A stretch of 36,802 nucleotides of DNA from JBOGGX01 sp050744245 (GTDB lineage Bacteria; Actinomycetota; Acidimicrobiia; Acidimicrobiales; JBOGGX01), in NCBI GenBank assembly GCA_050744245.1, contig JBOGGX010000133.1:1-36802 (forward strand), in the 5' to 3' direction. Under the pieces are notes generated by a model. The model worked only from the letters and a program-made list of their open reading frames with translations. It was not told the origin of the DNA and did no database searches. Each line of letters begins with the position of its first letter. Position 1 is the first letter of the stretch. The translations under genes and the position numbers were made by a program. This document shows, one piece after another, positions 19,179-28,063 of the stretch.

Positions 19179-21315
19179 TCACCCGCCGTGCACTCCCCGC
19201 GCCTCGCGAGCGGTGCGGGCGTCGGCCTCCTGCTCGCCCGTGAGCGGATGGTACGGGCTGGCGAACGGGCGGTCCTTCGCGTCGAGCACCGACGCCGCAT
19301 CGCCGTGGCCGAACAGCTGGATGAGGGTGGCCACCACGCCGGTCCACCCGGTCTGGTGCGAAGCTCCGAGCCCGGCGCCGTTGTCGCCGTGGAAGTACTC
19401 GTGGAAGAGCACGAGGTCGCGCCAGTGGGGGTCGTCCTGGAAGGCCGTCGTCCCTCCGTACACGGGCCGGCGGCCATCCGGGCTGCGGAGGAACGTGGCG
19501 ATGAGCCGATTCGCCAGCTCGCGGGCGACCTCGAAGAGGTTCATCATCGTCCCCGACCCGGTCGGGCACTCGACCTGGAAGGCGTCGCCGTGGTACCGGT
19601 AGTGCTGGAGCAGGGCGCGGATGATGAGGAGGTTGACGGGGAACCACACCGGGCCCCGCCAGTTCGAATTCCCGCCGAACATCCCCGTGGTCGACTCGGC
19701 CGGTTCGTAGGCCACGCGGAACGCCTGGCCGTTGACGTCGAACTCGTAGGGATGATCCAGGTGCCAGCGCGACAGCGAGCGGATGCCGTGCGGACCGAGA
19801 AACCGCTCCTCGTCGAGCATCCGGTCGAGGATCCGGCGCATCTGTCCTCGTTCACCATCGACAGCAGCCGCCGGCCGTGGATGCCGGGCGCCAGCGGGTC
19901 GGCGATGTTGGCCAACAGATCGCTGTTGCGGTCGAGGTAGGTCAGCACCCGGCGCGTCAGCTCCGGGTGCCGCTCGAGGGTCTGGGCCGGGAGCACGGTG
20001 CTGGCGCACAGCGGGAGCGGGCCGACGAGCGACCGGACCTTCAGCCGTTCGCCGTGCCCGTCAGGGAACCGGAGCACGTCGTAGAAGAACCCCTCTTCGT
20101 CGTCCCACATCTCATCCGGGTGCTCGCCGACCGGGTCGAACGCGGCCGCGACCGCAGGGGATGGGCGTGCCGCTCCCGGAGCCAGAGGTCGAGGTCGAAG
20201 TAGTAGCACTGCTTCGACCACAGCATTCCGGCCAGGGCCTGCCGCATGACCGCGCCGGCGTCGTCGGACACCGACGGCGGGGTGATCGACTCGTAGAACG
20301 CATCGGCCTCGGCCCCGCCGGGTGGCGATGATGTTGTCGGCGTCGGCACACGGGGCCGCGAGCGCGTCGGGCCCGTCGGGGCTGAGCCGCATGAGCACCA
20401 CACCGCGTCGCCCGCGGGCACCGTCATCGGGACGTGGGCCGCGGCCTTGGTCCCTACCTCGGCCGGGTTGACGGTGGCCGTGCCGCGGACGATGTGGTCG
20501 TTGATGCCGTACTTCGGAAAGGGCGTCGTGGGTTCGGCACCCCACAGCCGTTCGGCGTTGGATTCGTTCTCGCAGAACAGCAGCGCCGCCCCGGGTTCCG
20601 TATGGAGGAACATCGGGTCGAGCTCGTGGTGCTCGGCCCGGATGACGGGATGCGCGGCATCGATCCGGCGCAGCGTCGGACGAGGGTCGTGAGGGGGCCA
20701 CGACCACGTGTTGCGGAACCACAGGGTCGGGAAGAGACGGATTGGCGCGTCGGACGGACCACGGTTGTGCACGGTGGTCCGGCAGACGATGTCGTCCGTC
20801 CCCGCCTTGGCGTGCTCCACCTCGACGTCGAAGTACCGGTCGCCTTCGAAGACCCCAGTGTCGAGCAGCTCGTACTCCATGTCGATGCGCGACCGGCGCC
20901 GGTTGCCCTCGATCAGTTCGTTGTAGGGATAGGGGCCCTGGGGGTACTTGTACAGCCAGCGCTGGTAGGCGTGGGTCGGGAGGTTGTCGAGGTAGAAGTA
21001 GTACTCCTTGACGTCCTCGCCGTGGTTGCTGTCGCTGTTGGTCAGCCCGAACAGCCGCTCCTTGAGGATCGGGTCCTGCTCGTTCCAAAGCGCTAGGGCG
21101 AGGCCCAGCCACACCCCGGCCAGTCCGTCCTCCCCCCAGCGATCGGCGCGCGAGCGCGCCTGGTCGTGGCTGAGGTACGACGAGGCGTCCCCGTCGTCGC
21201 TGTAATCCTCGCGGACCGTCCCCCACTGCCGTTCGCTCAAGTACGGACCCCATCGTCGCCACGGCACCCCGATGCGGGCCTCGCGCAGTCGCTGCTCCTC
21301 GGCGAGGTTCGGCAT
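19179..21315 (-). pseudogene. GH63-type (MGH1-like) glucosidase, several frameshifts
   Basis: ATG 21315 opens a protein with unmistakable family text: GPYLSERQWGTVREDYSDDG, DPILKERLFGLTNSDSNHG and EDVKEYYFYLDNLPTHAYQR. Reading then jumps frame near 20400 and back near 20320, and jumps again near 20155 (to DPVGEHPDEMWDDEEGFFYD) and near 19850 (to MRRILDRMLDEERFLG, GGNSNWRGPVWFPVNLL and FHGDNGAGLGASHQTGWTG). Repaired length is about 710 residues, a little under the usual ~850-900; a segment that family members carry after the GLAG motif seems shortened. The fold is an (alpha/alpha)6 barrel, and relatives hydrolyse alpha-glucosides or mannosylglycerate. It precedes GH13, with which it would form an intracellular alpha-glucoside unit. 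At least four shifts make it either decayed or badly sequenced. Confidence 0.75.
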
Positions 21316-21324
21316 CCGCGGACG

Positions 21325-21620
21325 CTAGATCACGCTGGTGATCCGGCCGGCCAGGAACTCCGCCGCCGACGGAAGCTCGTACCGAGGCCACCGCCGACTG
21401 CACGCGGTCCTCGACGTCGAGGGCGACGCTGGCCAGGACGACGAGCGTGCCGGCCGCGATGCTGCGGGCTCGCCGGCGACGCCCGGCCTTGGAGGTCGAG
21501 GCCGCCGCCCGCCGCGAGTCGAGCTCCTCGTGGAGCCGGGCGTTCTCCTCGGCCAGGCGCCTGGTCGGCGGCCGGGGATCTGGTTCAGCTGGCTCGCGCT
21601 GGCGGCCCAGTGGCTGACGT
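21325..21620 (-). pseudogene. 3' remnant of an uncharacterised membrane/coiled-coil protein
   Basis: Joining three frames yields a plausible C-terminal piece: SASQLNQIP, then TRRLAEENARLHEELDS (coiled coil), AGRRRRARSIAAGTLVVLAS (one membrane segment) and, after another shift, ELPSAAEFLAGRITSVI ending at TAG 21325. The stop lies nine bases before the GH63 start. The 5' part is missing where the P-loop piece of the opposite strand begins. I do not recognise the family. Confidence 0.4.
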
Positions 21621-21649
21621 CGAGCAGCACCGCGATCACGATCCGGGAC

Positions 21650-21740
21650 CAGCCGGGCTCCAGCGCAACCGCCGGCTGCGGCAAGACGACGCTGGTCCGC
21701 CAGTGGGTCGCGACCGAGTCCAGGCCGGTCTCTTGAACGA
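21650..21740 (+). pseudogene. Isolated Walker-A (P-loop) fragment, LuxR/MalT-type ATPase-like
   Basis: The plus strand reads SSATAGCGKTTLVRQWVATE followed by SRPVS and a stop. AGCGKTTLVRQW is a textbook P-loop and helix in the form used by MalT/LuxR ATP-dependent regulators, where a 'RPVAWLSLDD' type segment follows. Nothing else of an ATPase surrounds it. The minus strand here reads VVLPQPA, the usual antisense of a P-loop, which argues that the plus strand is the true sense. A separate LuxR-like N-terminal piece lies inverted at 22863-22963. Confidence 0.4.
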
Positions 21741-21756
21741 CCCAGCCGGGCGGGCA

Positions 21757-22178
21757 CTGACCGTCGAGGACCGTCCCGACCAGGGCGACGTCCGAGTCCC
21801 TCGAGGACCGGGTCATGGCGGCCACCCTCGCGGCCACCGGCTGCGCCGACGTCCGACCCTCGCCGTCCTCATCCGCGTCCACGACCGCTCGGTGCGGGCT
21901 GGCGTCTACGGCTGAACCTGGGGCGGCTGCTGCGAGCTCCAGTAGCTCTGGGTCGACCAGGCCCTCCGGGGCGACGGTTGGGCGCGAGCGCTGATCGGGG
22001 CGGCCGAGGACGGGGCCCGGCGCCGGGGGTGCGCACACCGGTGATCCTGTTCACCCGCTACAGCCAGGCGCCCGACCTCTACCGGCGCCTCGGCTACGGG
22101 CTCGTCGGATCGGTCGACGGGTATCCGCGCACCGGGACCGCCCATTGGTTCGGCAAGCATCTGGAATCCGTCGAATAA
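21757..22178 (+). pseudogene. GNAT acetyltransferase pseudogene with in-frame stops
   Basis: Reassembled text runs TVEDRPDQGDV, (shift near 21803), MAATLAATGCADV, (shift at 21857-21859, one C missing), LAVLIRVHDRSVRAGVYG, stop TGA 21913, TWGGCCELQ, stop TAG 21943, LWVDQALRGDGWARALIGAA, (shift near 22030), then TPVILFTRYSQAPDLYRRLG to TAA 22178. Relatives read YGWTWGG...ELQQLWV at these points, so TGG became TGA and CAG became TAG. There is no ATG (CTG stands at 21757). Three frameshifts plus two nonsense changes make this a genuine dead gene rather than a simple read error, although errors could contribute. Confidence 0.7.
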
Positions 22179-22185
22179 TCGCGGC

Positions 22186-22890
22186 ATGTCCGACGCGACG
22201 ACCGATGCCGCCACCGTTGACAAGCAGGCCCCAGCGATCCGGCGCCTGCTGCGATCGTTCTGCTCGACCGACTCCTACGGCCTCGTCCCGCTGATGGTCG
22301 TCGCCACGTACGTCGCGGCCGTCTCGCTCTCGCCGCACTGGGGCGCCTCGGTGGTTCTGGCGGCCCAGATCGGGACGGTCTGGGCGGCCCTCCACACCTC
22401 GCATGCCAGACGCCGCCTTCGAGTCGTCGTCAACGTCTTGTTCGCCCTGGCCGGCGTGGCCGCCGTCGCCAATCTGGTCGCGGGCGAGGCGACCGACCTC
22501 CTCACCTTCACGTTCGTGGCCGGCGGCGTCCTCTACTTCATCGCGCCGTTCTCGATCGTCCGACACATCGGCTACCGCCAGGACGTCGACCAGGAGACCG
22601 TGCTGGGCGCACTGTCCGCCTACCTGATCATCGGCATGTCGTTCGCGTTCACCTATCGGTTCCTCGGCGCCGTCCAATCGACGCCGTTCTTCGGTGCACA
22701 AAGCCGAAGAACAGGTCCTCGCTCACCGGGCCATCGCCTGCCCCACCACGGGGTACGGCAACCTCGTGCCCGCCGGCAACCCCGGTCAGAGCCTCGCCGT
22801 GCTCGAGGCCCTGATCGGGCAGCTGTTCCTGGTGACCGCCGTGGCGAACGTCGTCAACGCCTGGCGGCCTCGGGGCACAGCCCATCGACC
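22186..22890 (+). pseudogene. Two-helix-pore potassium channel, frameshifted before the selectivity filter
   Basis: ATG 22186 opens ~170 residues with several membrane helices (LVPLMVVATYVAAVSL, VVNVLFALAGVAAVANLVAG, LLTFTFVAGGVLYFIAPFSI, LSAYLIIGMSFAFTYRF). Near 22700 the frame changes and the other frame supplies the pore signature TTGYGNLVPAGN and the last helix LEALIGQLFLVTAVANVVNA. Together they resemble the ion-channel (Ion_trans_2) family that conducts K+. The stretch before the filter (AEEQVLAHRAIACP) fits the family poorly, so more than one change is likely. The 3' end blurs into a LuxR-like fragment on the other strand. It follows the GNAT remnant by seven bases. Confidence 0.65.
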
Positions 22891-22963
22891 AGCGCATCCC
22901 TCGGAACGATCCCGGGATGGACCGGCGGCGGCCGGTGCTTCCACTCGAAGAACGGCGCCGAGC
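22863..22963 (-). pseudogene. LuxR/MalT-type regulator N-terminal fragment
   Basis: The minus strand reads WKHRPPPVHPGIVPRDALVD, the pattern ('TKLRPPxxRPGLVPRPRLVERL') that opens MalT-type ATP-dependent LuxR regulators, some 20-30 residues before their P-loop. The expected P-loop does not follow here; instead the frame ends at once. A P-loop of the right type occurs at 21650-21740 on the opposite strand. Identification rests on about 20 residues. Confidence 0.35.
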
Positions 22964-23227
22964 GTGCCGTCCGCGCCTGGCCCGGTGCGGGCGCACCGGT
23001 CCCATCGATGTCCCGCGCCGTCACCGGTCGCGAGTGCGTGATATCGCCAGAACCCCTCAACGAGCTCGCCTCGATCCACGCACCCAGGATGCCTCGATCC
23101 TGAAGGGGCAGGACGACGAGTCCACGTCGGCCGCTCAGGGATCTCCGACTCCGTCGCTACGACGTGCCAACAGCTACGTTCGCCGGATGGCGATCCTGAC
23201 CGTTGCCGCCGCCGCCTCGCTCCACCC

Positions 23228-23286
23228 GTTCACATCACCGCCCACGTCCAACCGGGCGCCACCGTCATCACCGACGCTGAGTCGCG
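23228..23286 (+). mobile_element. Short DDE-domain fragment of an IS1595/ISXO2-type transposase
   Basis: The plus strand reads VHITAHVQPGATVITDAES. HVxPGATVxTD is the segment around the second catalytic Asp in ISXO2-like transposases. It lies head-on against the transposase N-terminal piece of the minus strand, overlapping it by a few bases, so the two parts of one element type are inverted relative to each other. Short match, moderate certainty. Confidence 0.35.
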
Positions 23287-23573
23287 AACAGCCAGCAGGC
23301 GGTGAGCCACACCATCAGCGGCGTGCGCGTCCGGTCGAAGGTCGTTCCCCCCGTCACCGACGTACACGACCGGCACGCCGCGCACCGGAACCGCCCGTCG
23401 CCCAGCCGCCAGCCACCACGCTGGCCGCAGTCCGGGCACACGAACCCATCCGGCCAGCGCAGCCAGTCCAGGTAGTCCAGGTAGTCCAGGCAGTCAGCGT
23501 CGGTGGCGAACCACGACCGCAGCTCGCCCAGCGACCTCGGGTAGTGGGCGCCGGCCACGGGAGCGCCGATCAC
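23268..23573 (-). mobile_element. Truncated IS1595-family transposase (zinc-ribbon N-terminus)
   Basis: GTG 23573 starts a 101-residue piece that contains YPRSLGELRSWFATDADCLD, then a zinc ribbon with the pairs CPDCG and CAACRSC, and DRTRTPLMVWLTACWLFATQ. This is the conserved N-terminal third of IS1595-family transposases (normally ~300 residues). It stops right after FATQ, where the inverted DDE-like piece begins, so the element cannot move by itself. An in-frame 9-bp tandem expansion (23465-23491) adds extra Leu-Asp-Tyr units before the ribbon. Confidence 0.75.
23465..23491. repeat. Three tandem copies of a 9-bp unit inside the transposase fragment
   Basis: AGTCCAGGT occurs twice and AGTCCAGGC once, head to tail. 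On the coding strand it yields CLDYLDYLDW in place of the usual single CLDYLxW. The expansion keeps frame. Slippage in a non-functional element is the simple explanation. Confidence 0.75.
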
Positions 23574-23598
23574 GCCGCCGAACCTACCGTCCCTCAGG

Positions 23599-23618
23599 TC
23601 CGCTTAAGTGGATACCCC
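23599..23618. mobile_element. Probable terminal inverted repeat of the IS1595-type remnant
   Basis: Read on the minus strand the end is GGGGTATCCACTTAAGCGGA, about 25 bp before the transposase start. IS1595-family ends commonly begin with G-runs and carry a TAAG-TGGA-like core, so this looks like the surviving end. No partner repeat was found on the far side. The gap 23619-23859 beyond it holds no gene that I can support, only a ~30-base all-GC run near 23756-23787. Confidence 0.4.
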
Positions 23619-23859
23619 TTTCGACCGAAACGGCCCAAATCGGCGCATACGTGTCCACAGATGGCGTCGATGCCGGTCCTCCGGCGAGTGTGGGCCGTTC
23701 CTGCCGCGCCCAGGTACATCTGAGGTACTTCAGCGCGGTAGGAACGGCGATGACGCCGCCGCGGCGGCGCCCGCGGCCGCGGCCGTATCGCGATGAGTTT
23801 GCCGTGCCGCTCGTCGGAGCGGGCGACCCTGTGCAGCGTCTGGACCGAAGGAGACCCAC

Positions 23860-24552
23860 ATGTCCGCACTGACCCCCGCGGCCGACCTCGCGGCGGAGAA
23901 CCCCATCCGACACCCCGGCGAATCCGACGACTACCGGAGTGCTCGACAGGAGTTGCTCGCCGAGGAGATCGAGCTGCGCCGGCATGCCGAGCGGGTTGCG
24001 GCCCTTCGCCGCAGCCTGCCCCCCGGCGGCGAGGTCCCGCAGGAGTACCGCTTCGTGGCCGAGGACGGCGCCGAGGTGACCCTGAGTGAGCTCTTCGGCG
24101 AGCATGAGACGCTCGTCATCTATAGCTACATGTTCGGTCCGCAGCGCGAGGCGCCGTGCCCGATGTGCACGTCGCTCATGGGTGGCCTCGACCACAAGAT
24201 CGCCGACATCCGCCAGCGCGTCGCCATCGCCTTCACCGCCCGCTCACCGATCGAGCGCATCATCGACGCCAAGAAGGCTCGTGGCTGGACCGACCTGCCG
24301 GTCTACAGCGACAAGCGTGGTGACTACACGAAGGACTACGTGTCCGCAGAGGACGCCGACACGGCGGCCTACAACGTGTTCGCCCGCAGGGACGGGGTGA
24401 TCCGCCACTTCTGGAGCGACGAGATCGGCGGTGACATGGCTGACCCCGGCCAGGATCCGCGCAGCGCGGTCGAGATGGACCCATTGTGGCTCCTTCTCGA
24501 CACGGTCCCGGACGGCCGCGGAACCGATTGGCATCCCCAGCTGACGTACTGA
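23860..24552 (+). CDS. DUF899 family thioredoxin-like protein
   Basis: A 230-residue protein, intact, starting at ATG 23860 with GAAGGAGA upstream. A charged helical N-terminus (ARQELLAEEIELRRHAERVA) is followed by a thioredoxin-like core with the family's FGPQREAPCPMCTSLMGGLD segment, where C100-P-M-C103 is a CxxC pair. Later blocks include ARSPIERIIDAKKARGW, SDKRGDYTKDY, FWSDEIGGDM and the C-terminal PLWLLLDTVPDGRGTDWHPQ. DUF899 proteins are abundant in soil bacteria and are thought to be redox-related, but no member's reaction can be assigned here. It is the only complete gene in the decayed 21.3-25.3 kb stretch. Cytoplasmic. Confidence 0.88.
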   Translation: MSALTPAADLAAENPIRHPGESDDYRSARQELLAEEIELRRHAERVAALRRSLPPGGEVPQEYRFVAEDGAEVTLSELFGEHETLVIYSYMFGPQREAPCPMCTSLMGGLDHKIADIRQRVAIAFTARSPIERIIDAKKARGWTDLPVYSDKRGDYTKDYVSAEDADTAAYNVFARRDGVIRHFWSDEIGGDMADPGQDPRSAVEMDPLWLLLDTVPDGRGTDWHPQLTY

Positions 24553-24630
24553 CCCGCCGTTGGCTTTTCGACGACCTGCATCGCCCCGGGCCGGCCTCAG
24601 TGCCGAAAGCCCCGCCGCGCGGCCAGATCC

Positions 24631-24993
24631 TTGCGATTCTCGGGGAAGGAGTACGCCGGCACCAACCCCCGGCGCGGCACCGAGCTGTGGCAGGTCGCGT
24701 GGGCGGGAGAGGAGGTCGTCGGGCAGGTCCGGACGCACGCGAACCCGGGCGAGGCCGGGCGTCTCGGCCGCCGTCGAGGATGGACGGAGGACATCTCGAC
24801 GAGTCGGGCCTGGCGGCGCAGGGGCGTGGCCTCCGCGCTGATCTGCAACAGCCTGCGTCAGTTGCGCGAACTCGAATTCGACGAGGCCGGCCTCGGCGCC
24901 GACACCGAGAACCTCAGCGGGGCCTTCGACCTGTACGCGTCCCTCGGCTACAGGCAGGTCAGCCTGCGCGCCGTCTACGAACGCCCGATCTGA
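24631..24993 (+). pseudogene. GNAT acetyltransferase, C-terminal half only
   Basis: The ~120 residues cover one GNAT domain: ELWQVAWAGEEVVGQVRTHA, GRRRGWTEDISTSRAWRRRG (acetyl-CoA loop region), SALICNSLRQL and NLSGAFDLYASLGYRQVSLR. Relatives are ~300 residues with another GNAT-like half ahead of this one. Upstream there is only 78 bp to the DUF899 stop, and no ATG (TTG 24631 is the first possible start), so the front half has been lost. It might still be made as a short protein, but a remnant is more likely. Confidence 0.6.
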
Positions 24994-25003
24994 GCGCGAG
25001 CGG

Positions 25004-25289
25004 CTAGGCCGCCCTCGATCCATTGCTCAGCCAGAACTCGTTGAGGGAGCGCTGCACCCGCACGTACCATGATGTTGCCGATGAGCGGCAGGAGGAACCA
25101 GAGTCCCCACAGGGCGGTCACGGGGCTCGGGCGGCCGTCGGCCTCGTACGTGTTCTTGATTTCGTTCGGGATCGTGAACATCACGACGGGTGTGAGCAGC
25201 AGGTAGAACACGACGCCCACGAGGCCGCCGAGACCGTCGCCGCTGTACTTCTTCAGGTCCTCGCTCGTGCGGTAGGCCAGAAGAAACGC
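25004..25289 (-). pseudogene. DUF4234-like membrane protein, 3' remnant with frameshift
   Basis: The frame continues directly after the helicase stop (TAA 25290) without a start: AYRTSEDLKKYSGDGLGGLV, then two membrane helices (VGVVFYLLLTPVVMFTI and VTALWGLWFLLPLIGNI). A shift near 25068 restores the family ending WYVRVQRSLNEFWLSNGSRA and a TAG stop at 25004. DUF4234 proteins are ~100-200-residue inner-membrane proteins of unknown role. The first helices are absent, apparently replaced by the helicase gene. Confidence 0.55.
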
Positions 25290-26561
25290 TTAGCGCCTCG
25301 GGCGTCGGCGCCCGATGGCTGGTGCGCGCCGCGTCCTTCCGCGTTGGCGCGGTTGACGGCTCGGCCCGGCCGGACGCCCCGAGCGGGGGCCGCCGCGACG
25401 CTGGGACGACGCGGGTCGGGCGGGGCGTCTGGCGGGGTCGGCGGCCGGTGCGGGACCGGCTTCTCCCTCGAGCTGCTCGGGCAGGCCGAGGGCCCGCTGG
25501 AGCGCCCGCACCGCCGGGCGGTGCTCGTTGCCGACCAGGGTCACGACCGTGCCCCACAGCCCGGCCCGTCCGGTGCGGCCCGACCGGTGGACGTAGTCCT
25601 TGCGATCGGCGGCCGGATCGAAGTGGACGACGCACGGGACCGCGTCGACGTGGATCCCGCGGGCCGCCACATCGGTGGCCACCAGGGCCTGGGCCCGGCC
25701 CGAGATGAACTCGGACAGCGCCCGCTCGCGTTGGGACTGGGTGCGATTGCCATGGATGGCGACGGCGGACAGCCCGGTGGAGCGCAACTGGCGGGTGAGC
25801 CGGTCGGCGCCGTGCCGGGTACGACAGAACACGATCGCCCGGTCGTGGTGCTCGACCAGCTCCGCGGTCAGGGCGACCCGGCGGTCTCGCGGCGCGTGCC
25901 AGAAGACGTGGTTCACGGACGCACCGTCGTCGGCGACGGTCACGTCGTGACGCCTCGGGTCGCGCTGGTACCGCCGTACCAGCACGTCGACGTCGCCATC
26001 GAGCGTGGCCGAGAACAACAGCGTCTGGCGGGTCGCCGGCGTGGCGTCGAGGACCCGGCCCACGGCGGGCAGGAAGCCCATGTCGGCCATGCGGTCGGCT
26101 TCGTCGATGACGGCGATGCCGACGTTGTCCAGCCGCACGTCCCGCCGGGCGATCAGGTCCTCCAGCCGCCCGGGCGTGGCCACCAGGATGTCGGCGCCTC
26201 GCCGCAACGCCCGGCGCTGCGGCTCGTACCCGGCGCCGCCGTAGACCGCGACGACCTGCCGGTGCTGCGGGGTGGCGAGCAGTTGCAGCTCCTTCGCCAC
26301 CTGCCCGGCGAGCTCCCGCGTCGGCACGAGGACAAGCCCGGAGGGCCGCAGGGGGTGGGCCGGCCCGGCCCGTAGCGCCAACACCAGCCCGAACGCGAGC
26401 GTCTTGCCCGAGCCGGTCGGCGCGCGGCCGCAGATGTCGTGGCCGGCGAGGCCGTCAGGCAGCGCCGCCGCCTGGATGGGAAACGCTTCGGTGATGGACC
26501 GCCGGGCGAGGTGCATGGCGAGATCGTCGGGCACGCCGAGGTCGGCGAAGGTGGTGGACAC
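25290..26561 (-). CDS. DEAD-box ATP-dependent RNA helicase
   Basis: A 423-residue helicase. GTG 26561 (GGAG upstream) gives the normal beginning STTFADLGVPDDLAMHLARR. Motifs are in order: Q motif (PIQAAALP), Walker A (APTGSGKT), PTRELAGQVAKEL, TPGRLEDL, DEAD box (AVIDEADRMADMGF), SAT, then the second RecA domain with IVFCRTRHGADRL, ALVATDVAARGIHVD and HRSGRTGRAG. The last ~70 residues are Arg/Pro/Gly-rich (GGPRSGRPAGPSRQPRQRGR), a typical RNA-binding tail. It unwinds RNA, probably in ribosome assembly or mRNA turnover. It is transcribed singly; no cold-shock element is evident. Confidence 0.95.
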   Translation of the reverse strand: MSTTFADLGVPDDLAMHLARRSITEAFPIQAAALPDGLAGHDICGRAPTGSGKTLAFGLVLALRAGPAHPLRPSGLVLVPTRELAGQVAKELQLLATPQHRQVVAVYGGAGYEPQRRALRRGADILVATPGRLEDLIARRDVRLDNVGIAVIDEADRMADMGFLPAVGRVLDATPATRQTLLFSATLDGDVDVLVRRYQRDPRRHDVTVADDGASVNHVFWHAPRDRRVALTAELVEHHDRAIVFCRTRHGADRLTRQLRSTGLSAVAIHGNRTQSQRERALSEFISGRAQALVATDVAARGIHVDAVPCVVHFDPAADRKDYVHRSGRTGRAGLWGTVVTLVGNEHRPAVRALQRALGLPEQLEGEAGPAPAADPARRPARPASSQRRGGPRSGRPAGPSRQPRQRGRTRRAPAIGRRRPRR

Positions 26562-26711
26562 AACACTCCAGTCGGGATGATGAGCGGGCCGACTCGAGCG
26601 GAACTCGCCTGGCCCCACCGGCGAACGGCGCCGACGATCGATCGGCGGGGGCCGAACGGCTGCGTCACGCTACCCGGCCCCCGCCTGGAAACCGACCTTC
26701 CCGACGGGTCG

Positions 26712-27929
26712 CTACGGGCGGCCGTCCCGCAGCGGACGGAAGAACGTGCGAACGTCGGCCACGAGGAGATCGGGTGTCTCCATGGCGGCGAAGTGGCCGC
26801 CGCGGTCGTACTCGGCCCAGTGCTGGATGTTCTGAAGGTACTCCTCGACCAGGCTGCGGACGCTGTTGTCGGCGGCGAACACCGCCACCCCGGCGGGCAC
26901 CGGCGACGGGGACTCGGCGTCGTCCCAACCGCCGTTCGAGTCTGTCGCCTCTGCGGCCCACGACCGCATGCCGTCGTAGGTGAAGTGGGCGGCGGATATC
27001 CCGAGGCCACCGAGCCACCACAGCGTCACGTTGGTGAGCAGCTGATCACGATCGACGGCGTCGTCTGGTCGCGCCGCGGCCGGGTCGGTCCACTCGTGGA
27101 ACTTCTCGACGATCCACGCCAGTTGGCCGACGGGCGAGTCGTTGAGGGCGTAACCGAGTGTCTGGGGCCGGGTGGCCTGGATCTGGAGATAGCCCATGCC
27201 GTCGGCCTGGAACTGGTTGAACCGCTCGAGCCGCACCTGGTCGACCGCAGAGAGGTCGGGCACCTCGAGCGGGCCGCCACCCGGGAACATCGACGGCCCG
27301 TTCAGATGCATGCCAACCACCCGGTCGGGCGCCATGGCGGCGATCGTCCCGACGACGCCGGCACCGATGTCGCCCCCCTGGACGCCGTAGCGGTGATAGC
27401 CGAGGCGGCCCATCAGCTCGGCGAACGCGGCCGCGGTTCTCGCCATCTCCCACCCGGGTTGGCGCGGCACCGAGAAGCCGAAGCCGGGCAGCGAAGGGGC
27501 CACGACATGGAAGGCGTCGGCCGGATCGCCGCCGTGGGCTCCGGGGTCGGTGAGGGGACCGATGATCTTCATGAACTCGACGACCGAGCCCGGGTAGCCG
27601 TGGCTGATGATCACCGGGAGGGCGTCGGGCTCGGGCGACCGGACGTGCAGGAAGTGGATCGTCTGTCCGTCGATCGTGGTCGTGAACTGCGGGAACTCGT
27701 TGAGCGCCGCCTCGTGGGTGCGCCAGTCGTAGGTGGTGCGCCAGTACTCGGACAGCTCGTTCAGGTACGCGAGGGGCACGCCCCGCGTCCAGCCGGCGTC
27801 GGGCGCCTCATCCGGCCAGCGTGTGCGGGCCAACCGTTCCCGCAGGTCATCAAGGCTGGCTTCGGGGATGTCGATGGTGAACGGTCGGATCTCGTCGCGC
27901 TCTTCGCGCTGGTCGCCTTCAGTGGTCAT
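26712..27929 (-). CDS. Epoxide hydrolase (EHN-type alpha/beta hydrolase)
   Basis: A 405-residue soluble hydrolase. ATG 27929 is chosen; an earlier start at 27941 adds only four residues. The N-terminal EHN domain (IDIPEASLDDLRERLARTRW, TTIDGQTIHFLHVRS) precedes an alpha/beta-hydrolase core with the oxyanion motif HGYPGS (110-115), nucleophile Asp187 in GGDIGAG and catalytic His379 in DRGGHFAAMETP. Relatives open epoxides to diols, including juvenile-hormone-type and xenobiotic epoxides. The nucleophile-elbow Trp of many homologues (GGDWG) is Ile here. It stands alone between the helicase and a divergent small membrane protein gene. Confidence 0.92.
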   Translation of the reverse strand: MTTEGDQREERDEIRPFTIDIPEASLDDLRERLARTRWPDEAPDAGWTRGVPLAYLNELSEYWRTTYDWRTHEAALNEFPQFTTTIDGQTIHFLHVRSPEPDALPVIISHGYPGSVVEFMKIIGPLTDPGAHGGDPADAFHVVAPSLPGFGFSVPRQPGWEMARTAAAFAELMGRLGYHRYGVQGGDIGAGVVGTIAAMAPDRVVGMHLNGPSMFPGGGPLEVPDLSAVDQVRLERFNQFQADGMGYLQIQATRPQTLGYALNDSPVGQLAWIVEKFHEWTDPAAARPDDAVDRDQLLTNVTLWWLGGLGISAAHFTYDGMRSWAAEATDSNGGWDDAESPSPVPAGVAVFAADNSVRSLVEEYLQNIQHWAEYDRGGHFAAMETPDLLVADVRTFFRPLRDGRP

Positions 27930-28063
27930 GGCTCGGCACACTACGAGACCTTGCGGAAGGATGACTTCCCATTCCGGGACGCTCTGCGGCGGTATCTGAG
28001 GCTGCGGCTGGCCGGGGTCGGCAACGCGTACGCGGCCCGTCGACCCGAAATCAAGGAGGAGTC

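Noticed and set aside
21325..22038. A long minus-strand frame reading through the P-loop and GNAT remnants
   Set aside because: Beyond about 21620 it is the mirror image of P-loop and GNAT text (for example VVLPQPA), so only its 3' part was kept as a fragment.
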